Shown here: positions 14,631 through 22,961 of the stretch, piece by piece
Position numbering within the stretch: position 1 is the stretch's first letter
How the letters are laid out: each line of letters starts with the position of its first letter
DNA from: QQUD01 sp039029915
Lineage (GTDB): Bacteria > Chloroflexota > Anaerolineae > Promineifilales > Promineifilaceae
Direction of reading: 5' to 3'
Assembly (NCBI GenBank): GCA_039029915.1
Contig: JBCCFD010000060.1
Span: 1-25,224, forward strand
Length of the DNA: 25,224 nucleotides
Notes under the pieces: model-generated
The model's input: the letters and a program-made list of their open reading frames with translations, nothing else
Told to the model about the DNA's origin: nothing
Databases searched by the model: none
Made by a program: the position numbers and the translations under genes

Positions 14631-15218
14631 TTAGCGGGCTAACCAACCATAAAGAAGCATGTCAGCCAGTGACTTCCCGAAAGGGGCCAAACCATTGGGT
14701 AGCACCTCTTTTGGAATATGGTGAATGCTTTGCATGAGCGTCACGAGCGCCATCGCCGCCACTTCGGGCGCGTCAATATTGATCGTGCCTGCACTGTTTG
14801 CTTTTTTTAAGGCCTCGATCAAAGGCGTACTGAGAGAATAAATCGCTAAATCTCCAAGCATTTGTGAATTTTGGGGTTGTAAAGCCGGCAAATCAGCCTG
14901 CTGCATTCTTGATAAGTTGATAGGAGGTTGGGAAATAAGCCATTGGGCGACGCCGTGCACCTGCTGCCGAATATCATCACCTGCGTCTTCTATCGCTTGC
15001 GTCATTCCTGCATGATGACGTTTGAAGTTCCTCTGCATCACTTCGAGATACAGCTCTTCCTTTCCACCGGGGACATAGTAATACAGTGAGGCGTGCCGCA
15101 TGCCAACTGCATCCCCTATGTCGCGAAGCTTGACCGCACCGTACCCCTTGCTTGAAAAAAGGGACTCAGCTACGTCTAAAATCTGGTCTCGAGTTGCATT
15201 TTGTGGTCGTTCTGCCAT
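14631..15218 (-). CDS. TetR/AcrR-family repressor
   Basis: A 195-residue regulator. The N-terminal helix-turn-helix spans about residues 9-55 (TRDQILDVAESLFSSKGYGA, then VKLRDIGDAVGMRHASLYYY), the typical TetR pattern ending in LYYYVPGGKEELY. The C-terminal ligand domain is alpha-helical and family-variable. The gene reads in the same direction as the ATP10-like and SDR genes, with a 43-bp gap that carries an operator copy. Its own promoter carries the second copy across the -10 box. The simplest model is an autoregulated repressor released by the SDR's substrate or a related hydrophobic compound. Confidence 0.92.
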   Translation of the reverse strand: MAERPQNATRDQILDVAESLFSSKGYGAVKLRDIGDAVGMRHASLYYYVPGGKEELYLEVMQRNFKRHHAGMTQAIEDAGDDIRQQVHGVAQWLISQPPINLSRMQQADLPALQPQNSQMLGDLAIYSLSTPLIEALKKANSAGTINIDAPEVAAMALVTLMQSIHHIPKEVLPNGLAPFGKSLADMLLYGWLAR

Positions 15219-15223
15219 ATTTA

Positions 15224-15243
15224 CCTACAATTTGGTAGAATTC
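15224..15243 (-). promoter_or_regulatory. TetR operator, copy 2 (autoregulation)
   Basis: Identical over 20 bp to 14597-14616. It starts six bases upstream of the tetR ATG and its far end overlaps the -10 box (15240-15245), an ideal position to block transcription. Confidence 0.8.
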
Positions 15244-15267
15244 TAATCTGCTCTGAGAAATTGTCAA
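15240..15267 (-). promoter_or_regulatory. tetR promoter
   Basis: On the minus strand TTGACA (15267-15262, perfect) and TAGAAT (15245-15240) are separated by 16 bp. The operator overlaps the -10 element. Confidence 0.7.
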
Positions 15268-15342
15268 TGTTCTGAGTGAAATTTGATTTTTTTCCAGAGA
15301 AGAAGCACTTAAAAACTTTGGTAACAAATTAATGATTGACTC

Positions 15343-15852
15343 ATGAAAAAAATCTTTAGCTTTCAAAATTTATTTTGGGGTGTCTGGATCGCTATTGGGG
15401 TAGGATATTTTGTCAATGGCGTGATGACATTGCGAAATGCTCGTCAAAGCAACGGCTGGCCCTCTGCCAAAGGGGAAATTACTAATTCGTCTATTCGGAC
15501 TGAATCAACCGATGATGGCCTGACTTACCACGCTGATGTTGAATATCGGTTTGTGGCAAATGATCGGTGGTATGAGGCGAATATTGTGAAATTTGGTGAA
15601 AGCGGGCACGCTTCACGAACTGATGCGGCTGAGATTCTGGCTCGATATCCTGTGGGCGATGAAGTTAACGTTTTTTACGATCCGGAGATGCCAGAAACGG
15701 CCGTTCTCGAACCGGGCGTTACCTTTGATAGCTACCTTTTTTTACTGATAGGTCTTTCGATTCTATTGTTGGTCGTTTTGGTCAACGGATTCCCCTGGCT
15801 TAAACCATGGATAAAGAAACAACGCAAAGGGGTAGACGCTAGTGGAGACTAA
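15343..15852 (+). CDS. DUF3592 membrane protein
   Basis: A 169-residue protein with two transmembrane helices, at about 10-28 (FWGVWIAIGVGYFVNGVM) and 131-153 (FLLIGLSILLLVVLVNGF). Between them lies an extracytoplasmic beta-rich domain of about 100 residues with WPSAKGEITNSSI, YHADVEYRF and VNVFYDPEMPETAVLEPG, the landmarks of the DUF3592 family. Function of the family is unknown. It stands alone on this strand, divergent from tetR across 124 bp. It carries one AACGGCCGTT copy (15696) that encodes Thr-Ala-Val in the conserved domain. The ribosome-binding site is weak. Confidence 0.85.
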   Translation: MKKIFSFQNLFWGVWIAIGVGYFVNGVMTLRNARQSNGWPSAKGEITNSSIRTESTDDGLTYHADVEYRFVANDRWYEANIVKFGESGHASRTDAAEILARYPVGDEVNVFYDPEMPETAVLEPGVTFDSYLFLLIGLSILLLVVLVNGFPWLKPWIKKQRKGVDASGD

Positions 15853-15976
15853 AGCGGTCCCCCCTTTCTCAATGCCTCACTATCTGGTTGATCATCAGCT
15901 AAAAATCTGTTCAATCTGCGAAATCTGTGTTATCCGCGTTCAATAAAATCCCTGCAGAAGGTTTTTATATTCATAT

Positions 15977-16717
15977 TCACGTCACAACTTCGTAAATCAT
16001 CACCTCAGGCTGTAACGTCGTTAAGATGACCCTGTCGATTGACGAATATGTCAGCAGATGAGTTGCTACCTGCTTCGCTTTATTTTGACGTTCCTCCGTT
16101 TCACACTTATTGAGACAAACAGCAATTTGGGCCGAAGGCGGCATGTTTTTCATGCCGCCAGCTGGATGAGCCAGCAGTTGAGCCAGCGTGCTTGGCGTGA
16201 GCGTTTGGTCGGGTCGTAATCCGGTCAGCTGACAAACCAGCTCTGGCCGGTGCGCCGTTTCTGAAATCGGCCGTTCCAAGGCATCCATGCCAACAACAAT
16301 AACGCCCAGCGTTGTTTCAGGCGGCACCACAGGTTCATGGGCCGCCGGTGCTTTCACTGGCCGCATCCTTGAACCATCTGCCTCAACGACAACCAAGTTG
16401 ACGCTGGGCCGGGTTAACAACTGAGCAGGCCATTCAATCGGCACTCCGTGCGCCTTGTCACCGTGCGTCTCGCCAATCACTAAGCACGAACCGTGCCTGG
16501 CTAGATGCTCATCAAGCAAATCAATTTTATCAAGGGTGAGATGGGCTCGGGCTTGGGCAATTTGAGCCGCAAAGATGCGCGTGGTGGTGGTCACCACAAC
16601 CGGCTGAGGCCAGCTTCTCTCTAGCGCAAAAAGCAGGCTGCTTTTGCCGCCTCCCCCTACTATTGCGATGAGATCATTCTCACGTACATTGAATGCTTCA
16701 ATGAGTTGTTGACTCAT
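15977..16717 (-). CDS. yqeC: YqeC, selenium-dependent molybdenum hydroxylase maturation factor
   Basis: A 246-residue putative nucleotide-binding accessory protein. Diagnostic features are the P-loop-like VGGGGKSS (20-27), TTTTRI (43-48), VEADGSR (111-117) and KAPAAHEP (122-129). These mark the YqeC family, which co-occurs with YqeB and SelD in genomes that make the labile-selenium form of molybdenum hydroxylases. The exact reaction is unknown; a role in putting selenium into the cofactor is proposed. It is the last gene of the operon and its ATG overlaps the yqeB stop (ATGA). The presence of YqeC is the best evidence that the XdhD-like enzyme upstream is of the selenium-dependent type. Confidence 0.9.
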   Translation of the reverse strand: MSQQLIEAFNVRENDLIAIVGGGGKSSLLFALERSWPQPVVVTTTTRIFAAQIAQARAHLTLDKIDLLDEHLARHGSCLVIGETHGDKAHGVPIEWPAQLLTRPSVNLVVVEADGSRMRPVKAPAAHEPVVPPETTLGVIVVGMDALERPISETAHRPELVCQLTGLRPDQTLTPSTLAQLLAHPAGGMKNMPPSAQIAVCLNKCETEERQNKAKQVATHLLTYSSIDRVILTTLQPEVMIYEVVT

Positions 16718-17511
16718 CGAACCGTAAAAATTGCTTCCATCACCCCACCAGCAATGGACAGCGCTTTATCTGAAATGGTGAAGCAGGCAGACACATCAGC
16801 ACGGGCATCAACATCCCCAATCTTTTGGCGCTGACGAACGGTCAAGCCATCCATAATTAAACCACGCACCACGCCATTAAAGGGGGCTTTCACAATGCGG
16901 TTCGTCACGGTGCCTAGCGTCTGGTCTTCTTTAACAACATCCCCAATCTCAACTTGCCATGAAACAGTGCCTTCACACGGCGCGCGCAAAACGCGCTCGG
17001 CCCCTTTGCCAGCCACAAGCCCCGGCGTGCCCGTATCGGGGATAGCTGCACCCTCCCAAATGACGCGCCCTAAGCGATGGCCGCGCTTTGTTTCAATCAC
17101 GACGTGACAATCTATACCTGCCGAAAACCCCGGCCCTAAGGCAATAACCAGCTGTGCCTGATCAAGATGCGTGTCGATGTTCCGTTTTGCCATTCGGGCG
17201 TCAATTAAAATGGTGGCGTGTAGCCCCTCGGGGATATTGGGGGAGGGCATCACGGGGATAATGCCTTCTTTGGCAAGCTTAACTGCCTCATCAACGGCCG
17301 TAATATGGCGAGCCGTCATGCCTTCAATTTTTACCTCATTTTCAACAATGGCGGCCGCCACGGCAACCCTTCGGCGCACCACCAGCGGCCTCGGCAGCTC
17401 TAGCACCACAACTGGAAACCCAGCTTTGTGTAAGCGATAGATAATGCCGGTTGCTAAATCACCGCCGCCTCGCACAACGACAAGCTGATTTTCAAGCTCC
17501 ATGCTCATCAA
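16714..17511 (-). CDS. yqeB: YqeB (EF2563 family), selenium-dependent molybdenum hydroxylase system protein
   Basis: The 265-residue protein begins with a Rossmann-type VVVRGGGDLATGII followed by LHKAGFPVVVLELPRPL, typical of this family. A C-terminal half of biotinyl/barrel-like hairpins follows (CEGTVSWQVEIGDVVKEDQ, then VKAPFNGVVRGLI). The family serves only as a genomic marker of selenium-dependent molybdenum hydroxylases; the biochemical step is unproven. The gene overlaps both neighbours by ATGA (xdhC before, yqeC after), which indicates tight translational coupling. A second ATG three codons in (MSMELENQ) may be the real start. Confidence 0.9.
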   Translation of the reverse strand: MMSMELENQLVVVRGGGDLATGIIYRLHKAGFPVVVLELPRPLVVRRRVAVAAAIVENEVKIEGMTARHITAVDEAVKLAKEGIIPVMPSPNIPEGLHATILIDARMAKRNIDTHLDQAQLVIALGPGFSAGIDCHVVIETKRGHRLGRVIWEGAAIPDTGTPGLVAGKGAERVLRAPCEGTVSWQVEIGDVVKEDQTLGTVTNRIVKAPFNGVVRGLIMDGLTVRQRQKIGDVDARADVSACFTISDKALSIAGGVMEAIFTVR

Positions 17512-18317
17512 TCTGTTGCCATCCGCTGACCGGTGCCCTGACGACGCAGCATGATAATTTCAGACAGGATGCTCACGGCAATTTCTTCAGGGGATTCGGC
17601 GTTGAGCTCAAGGCCGAGGGGAGAATGAAACCGCTTTAAATCCCCTTCAGATACCCCGTCTTCGATCAGCAGCTCCCGCGTCGTTTTCCAGCGACGCTTG
17701 CTGCCCATCACGCCGATAAATGGAGTTGGCGTCTTGACAATATGGGGCAGGATTTCGCGATCCACCATCACATTGCGGGTTACCACAACAACGTAGGTGT
17801 TTTGGTGAATATCGTGTGCCGCTAGGGCATCGGTGATGCTCCCCGGCAGGTGAACATCGGCACTGGGGATATTTTCGGCCGTTGCTAGCGCCTCACGATC
17901 ATCGGTAACGACGGTCACATAGCCAAGCCACTTAGCCAGATGGGCAACCGCCTTACCGACGTGACCGCAGCCAACCACAAATACTGTTGCTGGTGGTAAA
18001 TAAGGTTCCATAAAAACCTCAACTTCCCCACCGCACACGCCGGGGTCACCCCGCTTGGGGTCAACGAGCGCATACGTTTCGGTGCGTGACCGACCATCTT
18101 TTATAATCTTTTGGGCTAAGTCAATGACCCGTGACTCCATTTCACCCCCGCCAATGGTGCCGCTCATGCGCCCATCGGTATAAATCAACATTTTTGTGCC
18201 AACGTGCCGCGGCACGGAACCGTGGGCGCGGATGATGGTTGCCAGCACGACGGTATCGCCTGTTTTTTGGGCGGCCGTTAGCTCTTCTAGAATTAAAAAA
18301 TTATCGTTGCTTGTCAT
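17508..18317 (-). CDS. xdhC: XdhC/CoxI-family molybdenum cofactor insertion protein
   Basis: A 269-residue cytoplasmic maturation factor. The N-terminal XdhC domain has GSVPR (33-37), GTIGGG (53-58) and VCGG (94-97). The C-terminal Rossmann domain has VVGCGHVGKAVAHLA (114-128). Family members bind the molybdenum cofactor, protect it during sulfuration and hand it to the hydroxylase; here the product may also be the selenium-carrying form. The gene lies 33 bp after the molybdenum subunit and overlaps yqeB by 4 bp. Cys95 is in the position of the conserved family cysteine. No MocA-type cytidylyltransferase is in the window. Confidence 0.92.
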   Translation of the reverse strand: MTSNDNFLILEELTAAQKTGDTVVLATIIRAHGSVPRHVGTKMLIYTDGRMSGTIGGGEMESRVIDLAQKIIKDGRSRTETYALVDPKRGDPGVCGGEVEVFMEPYLPPATVFVVGCGHVGKAVAHLAKWLGYVTVVTDDREALATAENIPSADVHLPGSITDALAAHDIHQNTYVVVVTRNVMVDREILPHIVKTPTPFIGVMGSKRRWKTTRELLIEDGVSEGDLKRFHSPLGLELNAESPEEIAVSILSEIIMLRRQGTGQRMATD

Positions 18318-18350
18318 ATCAATTTTTGAGCGTCCACTATATGCACCGTT

Positions 18351-21305
18351 TTATTCTGATGCGCTTTGTAGGGCTTGCCACACTCGCTCGGGTGTGAAAG
18401 GAATTTCGCGAATCCGTACGCCTGTCGCATCAAAGATGGCGTTGGAGAGGGCAGGGGCCACCCCGTCTTTGGGGATTTCGGCAATTGCCTTGGCGCCAAA
18501 CGGGCCGCTGGGCTCCATTGTTTGCACGAGGATGGTCTCAATTTCGGGCATTTCGTGGGCGCGGTAAATTTTGTAGGGGCCAAACTCTGAGTTAATCATA
18601 CGGCCGTTTTCGTCATAAGCGTACTCTTCACAGTGGGCATACCCGAGCGCTTGCACCATGCCCCCTTCCACCTGACCACTGGCCGTTAATGGGTTAATCA
18701 CCACACCGGCATCAACCGCCATCACCATCTTTTCAACGGTCACTTGCCCCGTCTTGATATCAACCAGCACCTCACAAAATTGACCCGCAAACGGAGGAGG
18801 TGATTCAAAAGAGACGTAGGAAGCGGTGTGCATAATTTGGCGCTGCTGATCTTCGTGAAGCGAGTGTAAGGCCAGCGCCTCTAGGGTGACGGAACGACCG
18901 TCTGGTGCCCAAGCGCGGCGGTTGGCTAGCGTCACGCCTGACCAATCATCCAGTTCCAGCATTAATCCAACCCGCTCCTTGATCTGTTCACGCACGCCTT
19001 CGGCCGCTTTTTTAACGGCCGTTCCTGAAATATACGTCGTGCTCGAAGCGTACGCGCCCGTATCAAACGGCGTCATGTCCGTATCGCTTGAGTAAATAAT
19101 AATATCCTCGAGAGGTACGCCCAGCACTTCCGCTGCCATCTGTGACAGCACCGTATCAGACCCCGTGCCGAGGTCGGTTGCCCCCACGAGAACATTAAAA
19201 GAGCCATCATCATTAATTTTGATGCTGGCGCCCCCCATATCCAATCCCGGAATGGCCGTGCCGTGCATACAAACCGCCATCCCCAGGCCGCGCCGCAGAT
19301 GGGGCTTGCCCGGCACCGTTCGCCACGCTGGGTCAAGACGTCGCTCCCAATCAATCGCCTGCTGTCCTAATTCAACACATTCATTGAGGCCACTAGAGAG
19401 GATGATCGGAATATCGATCACCGTTTCCTTCTCGCCTTCTCCTAGATGCGGAGCAATATCGAGCCCATCCCCCACATTTACCCAATTGATGCGGCGGAAT
19501 TCGATTTTGTCCAGCCCAAGCGTGTGGGCAATTTCATCCATGTGGACTTCTAAAGCAAAAAGAGCCTGCGGTGCGCCATAGCCTCGGTACGCTCCGGGAA
19601 TTGGGATATTGGTGTACGCCACTTTGCAATCAAACTGCTTATTAGGGCAGTTGTAGGTGCTAAGCCCACGCAAACCAGAGACCGTTTGCACCGTTAAACC
19701 ATGCGTTCCGTATGCCCCCGTATTGGCGATGGTGACCATCTGCTGGGAGACAAGCTTGCCATCGCTGCTCACGCCCGTTTTGAACTTGATCGTTTGTGGG
19801 TGACGGGTGCGACTTGACATAAACTCTTCGGCCCGTGTTAACTCAAGGCGCACTGGACGGCCTGTTTTAATCGTTAAGTGCCCCACAATATCTTCGATAA
19901 GCATCTCCTGCTTGGCTCCGAAGCCACCCCCAATGCGGGGCTTGATGACCCGAATGCGGCGCACGGGCAAACCAAGCAGCGGCGCAACCATGCGTCGAAC
20001 GTGAAAAGGGACCTGCGTTGAGGTGCGAATCACCAGCCGCTCGTCTGCATCCCAATAGCTAATGGCAATGTGTGGCTCAATGGGACACTGCTGAACCTGA
20101 TGCACGTGATAGGTGTGTTCAAAAACGTGATCGGCGGCGGCAAATCCTGCCTCAACATCACCCACATGTGCCTCAATGTGGTGACAAATGTTGTGCTGGG
20201 CATCGTGAATATCGGTTACGTCTGGCTCATCATGGATAACGGGCGCACCCTCTTTGATCGCTTCCGTTTCATCAAAAACGGCGGGCAGCACCTCATACTC
20301 AACCTTGATTAACTCAAGGGCTTTTTCCGCAATTTCAAGCGTATCAGCCGCTACCGCCGCCACGCGATCGCCCACGTGGCGCACCTTGTTGTCAAAGCTG
20401 ACCTGATCGTATGGTGGCGGATTTGGATAAGACTGCCCACCAGAGGCGTATAACACCCGCTCTACATTTTTATAGTGGGCCACGGCGCGGACACCGGGCA
20501 AAGCCAGCGCGTCGCTGTCATCAATGTTAAGAATCCGCGCATGGGCGTGTGGGCTTGTCAGCAGCTTGGCGTAAAGCATGCCGCGCATTTCAATATCATC
20601 AACAAATGCCGGATTCCCCTTGGCGAGTTTGATGCCGTCTACTTTTGTTTCAGACTTGCCAACGACGCTTGTTTCAGGGATGTTGCTGGTGAGCTTGGGC
20701 TGAGGCGGGGCTTTTGTTTTGGCAACTGTACCGGAGCCACCGTCAAATTCAGGCGTAGGATCAAAGCCACCTTGGTCATCGTCAGCCACGCCCGGCTCAA
20801 AATCCACGGGGGTTAAAATATTGGGCGGTGGCACATCTGGTTCTTCACCGCGCATTAGCGCCGCGGCCGCTTGAATGGCCTGCACCGGTTTGACGTACCC
20901 TGTTTCTCGGTCAAGAATACCGGAAAGCGCATCCCGGATTTCTGCCTCGCTGGGGCTGGGGTTTTTGGCAAGCAGTGATTTAGCCGCCAGCACCATCGCC
21001 GGGGTTGAATACCCTGACTGAATGGCCCCGTAGTGCAAAAAGGCGCGCTGGATGGGGTGCAGATTGAGGCCGTTCGAAAGCCCTTCAACCGTTTCGATGG
21101 TGTGGCCATCTGCTTGAGCGGCCAGCATCACATCGGCTGCAATCAATTCGCCATCGAGCAAGATGGCGGCCGCGCCCGTTTCGCCACTGTCGCTACCAAA
21201 GCGGACGCTAAAATACCCTTCGCGTCGCAGGACGCGCATTAATGTTTCGTCGGCACGACAGGCAAATGTTTTTTCTTCATTATTAATAGTGACATGAATG
21301 TTCAA
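18351..21305 (-). CDS. xdhD: XdhD-like molybdenum hydroxylase with iron-sulfur domain lacking all cluster cysteines
   Basis: A 984-residue xanthine-dehydrogenase-family subunit in which a ferredoxin-like domain (1-140) is fused to the molybdopterin-binding domains (about 210-984). The fold markers of the first domain remain (LLDGELI, HPIQRAF, ALSG, TGY), but all eight cluster ligands are replaced: Ser38, Thr43, Ala46, Asp58, then Ser97, Ser100, Asp132, Glu134. Molybdenum-site motifs are intact: QCPIEPH, GGGFGAKQE, GAYRGYGAPQ, GTGSDT, and the base Glu in GAKAIAEIP. From memory, E. coli XdhD has the same cysteine loss, which places this in the putative selenate reductase/hypoxanthine oxidase branch. 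Start is a TTG with GGGGGAG before it, one base after the FAD gene's stop. A Pro/Gly-rich linker (about 155-200) joins the halves. Confidence 0.9.
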   Translation of the reverse strand: MNIHVTINNEEKTFACRADETLMRVLRREGYFSVRFGSDSGETGAAAILLDGELIAADVMLAAQADGHTIETVEGLSNGLNLHPIQRAFLHYGAIQSGYSTPAMVLAAKSLLAKNPSPSEAEIRDALSGILDRETGYVKPVQAIQAAAALMRGEEPDVPPPNILTPVDFEPGVADDDQGGFDPTPEFDGGSGTVAKTKAPPQPKLTSNIPETSVVGKSETKVDGIKLAKGNPAFVDDIEMRGMLYAKLLTSPHAHARILNIDDSDALALPGVRAVAHYKNVERVLYASGGQSYPNPPPYDQVSFDNKVRHVGDRVAAVAADTLEIAEKALELIKVEYEVLPAVFDETEAIKEGAPVIHDEPDVTDIHDAQHNICHHIEAHVGDVEAGFAAADHVFEHTYHVHQVQQCPIEPHIAISYWDADERLVIRTSTQVPFHVRRMVAPLLGLPVRRIRVIKPRIGGGFGAKQEMLIEDIVGHLTIKTGRPVRLELTRAEEFMSSRTRHPQTIKFKTGVSSDGKLVSQQMVTIANTGAYGTHGLTVQTVSGLRGLSTYNCPNKQFDCKVAYTNIPIPGAYRGYGAPQALFALEVHMDEIAHTLGLDKIEFRRINWVNVGDGLDIAPHLGEGEKETVIDIPIILSSGLNECVELGQQAIDWERRLDPAWRTVPGKPHLRRGLGMAVCMHGTAIPGLDMGGASIKINDDGSFNVLVGATDLGTGSDTVLSQMAAEVLGVPLEDIIIYSSDTDMTPFDTGAYASSTTYISGTAVKKAAEGVREQIKERVGLMLELDDWSGVTLANRRAWAPDGRSVTLEALALHSLHEDQQRQIMHTASYVSFESPPPFAGQFCEVLVDIKTGQVTVEKMVMAVDAGVVINPLTASGQVEGGMVQALGYAHCEEYAYDENGRMINSEFGPYKIYRAHEMPEIETILVQTMEPSGPFGAKAIAEIPKDGVAPALSNAIFDATGVRIREIPFTPERVWQALQSASE

Positions 21306-21306
21306 C

Positions 21307-22029
21307 TTATTCTCCCCCTAATTCATTGATAACGCGCTCGCTTAGAACAGACACCATTTGGCGACGATACGCTTCGCTCCCTCGGAAATCGGCGGGAGGT
21401 GTTAAGGCATCAATCTGGTCAGGCAGGATGAGGATGGGTGTTGCGGCCGCGCCACAGGCGGCCAGCGTTATGGTGTCTCCCTTTTTTCTGCCGACGACGG
21501 CCACAATCGGTTTATCACCTGGGGTACGGGCCACGCGTTCATAAACGGCCGTTCCATCCGTATGGAGCGTTACGTCCGTAATGATCCCTCTACCAATCGT
21601 GGCTGGCTGATATTCTGACAGCGGTATCGTATGGGAGCCGGCCCTATCTTCAAACTGAATCGTTGCCTCAAAGACAAGCAGACCAGCAAACAGCTCGCTG
21701 TCGTTTTCAGCTCGGGCTACAAGACCCCCGAGCGTCCCCGCATTGCGGAAGGTGTTGATTGCTTCGTTCTGGGCAAGCTGGCGAATAAATGGGGGGAGGT
21801 CAGCTGAATCAACTATTGACTGCAAGCGAACCATTGAGCCAATGGTGGCCGTGGTTGCATCAACAACAATCTCGTTAAGCGGAAGGCGTTGTAAATCAAC
21901 CACGCCACCTGGTTTAGAGGAGGTCACAATGTTTGTGCCCCCAGCTAAAATTTCGATATCGGCAGATGAGTGGAGGAGTTTTAAGGCCTCCGCGATTGTT
22001 TCTGGACGATGATAGGATTGAATGGTCAT
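21307..22029 (-). CDS. FAD-binding subunit of molybdenum hydroxylase
   Basis: A 240-residue homologue of the XDH FAD subunit (CoxM/XdhB/YgfM type). It starts SYHRPETIAEALKLL, has LAGGTNIV for the FAD pyrophosphate near 38-45, and FRNAGTLGGLVARAEN (usual form IRNxGTIGGNLxxA) near 95-110. The frame is open to 22068. However, the ATG at 22027-22029 (MTIQSYHRP) stands nine bases after AAAGGAT, and its N-terminus matches the family, so I chose it over ATG 22033-22035. It is the first gene of the five-gene operon. In ordinary enzymes electrons pass molybdenum, two iron-sulfur clusters, then FAD. Here the clusters appear absent, so how FAD takes part is unclear. Confidence 0.87.
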   Translation of the reverse strand: MTIQSYHRPETIAEALKLLHSSADIEILAGGTNIVTSSKPGGVVDLQRLPLNEIVVDATTATIGSMVRLQSIVDSADLPPFIRQLAQNEAINTFRNAGTLGGLVARAENDSELFAGLLVFEATIQFEDRAGSHTIPLSEYQPATIGRGIITDVTLHTDGTAVYERVARTPGDKPIVAVVGRKKGDTITLAACGAAATPILILPDQIDALTPPADFRGSEAYRRQMVSVLSERVINELGGE

Positions 22030-22112
22030 CTTCATTATCCTTTTTGATAAATATCTGGCGTTACGCACTGCTTAGATGGCTGTTCTTATCGTACCTTGAT
22101 GTCTGGTTTGGA

Positions 22113-22150
22113 AGCTATCAATAGCTCGCTTCACAACAGTAAGTCGTTGT
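22113..22150 (-). promoter_or_regulatory. palindromes upstream of the hydroxylase operon
   Basis: AGCTAT-CA-ATAGCT (22113-22126) is a perfect 6+2+6 palindrome. ACAAC/GTTGT (22133-22137 with 22146-22150) lies next to it. They sit 84-121 bp before the FAD gene and may be operator sites. No regulator gene is in this operon. Confidence 0.35.
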
Positions 22151-22266
22151 AAGAAGTTGTTTTTGCGCTGGATGTATTATATCTTTGGATATTATTTGAC
22201 AAATTATCGGTTAGCAAATGTGTATCACTGTAGGATAAAAATCATATTTTTTTAGACCGCTCAGGT

Positions 22267-22275
22267 TGATATAAT
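22267..22275 (+). promoter_or_regulatory. extended -10 promoter of the 22304 gene
   Basis: TGA-TATAAT (TG at 22267-22268, TATAAT 22270-22275) is an extended -10 element with no clear -35. A short leader and AGGA precede the ATG at 22304. Confidence 0.55.
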
Positions 22276-22303
22276 CTTTGTTCATAAAAAATAGGAAAAA
22301 TAA

Positions 22304-22843
22304 ATGCCAGAATTTACATTACTGCATCCTGATACAGAAATTATTGGTCAAATGGTTATCGATTTTGAGCAAGCGACATCGAGCCAATCATTTTTACCAA
22401 TTTTACAAAAATACGGTTTAGACCAAGTAAACCCCGAAGACTGGTATTCTGCCCGTCAGTGGTTGAACATTCTTGAAGAGGTTGTTGAGGAATCAGGATT
22501 TATAAATTTGGTTAGCATTGGCATTCAACAAATAAAAAATGTTGATTGGCCACCCGAATTTTATGAAATGTCTGTTGAAGAGGTTTTGAGAGCTTTAGAT
22601 CCAGTATATCAAGCCCACTGTCGGGGTACTGATACAGGCGGTATCAAGATTAAAAAAGTATCTGAAAAAGAGTTTGAAATTATTTTGCGAGTTTTTGAAC
22701 CGGATGATCTATGGTATGGAAACTTGCATCAAATTGTACGAACCTTTTCCAATGGAAACTATTTCATTTTGAAATATGATACGGATACGATTCGGCGCGA
22801 TCATGGTGGCACTGAAACCGTTTTTAACCTTGTATTTGAATGA
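22304..22843 (+). CDS. hypothetical 179-residue protein, possibly HNOB/V4R-like
   Basis: I do not recognise this protein with certainty. It is soluble and acidic, with helical segments in the first 100 residues (DTEIIGQMVIDFEQ, ARQWLNILEEVVEE, SVEEVLRALDPVYQAHC) and strands at the end (GGIKIKKVSEKEFEIILRVF, NYFILKYD). This helical-then-strand plan with YQAHCRG in the middle recalls small ligand-binding folds related to heme-NO-binding or 4-vinyl-reductase domains. His116 or Cys117 could be a ligand; this is speculative. The gene has its own extended -10 promoter and AGGA site, is AT-rich, and is followed by about 120 bp before the lipoprotein gene. Confidence 0.55.
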   Translation: MPEFTLLHPDTEIIGQMVIDFEQATSSQSFLPILQKYGLDQVNPEDWYSARQWLNILEEVVEESGFINLVSIGIQQIKNVDWPPEFYEMSVEEVLRALDPVYQAHCRGTDTGGIKIKKVSEKEFEIILRVFEPDDLWYGNLHQIVRTFSNGNYFILKYDTDTIRRDHGGTETVFNLVFE

Positions 22844-22961
22844 AATTTTTCCTGTTGAATACTTTGAAATTAAGTTTGTAAAAAATAATCGTCACCTGAT
22901 CCAATAGCAAAAGTACGAAAAACGTCAGGTTTGGGTAGCGGGCATTTAGCATAATGCCTCT

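Noticed and set aside
19165..19581. Plus-strand ORF inside the hydroxylase gene
   Set aside because: It is one of several long antisense frames caused by the GC-rich codon pattern of the minus-strand gene; no RBS or domain.
18351..21305. Selenocysteine (in-frame UGA) in the hydroxylase
   Set aside because: The frame has no internal stop; in this enzyme class selenium is thought to be in the cofactor, not in the chain.
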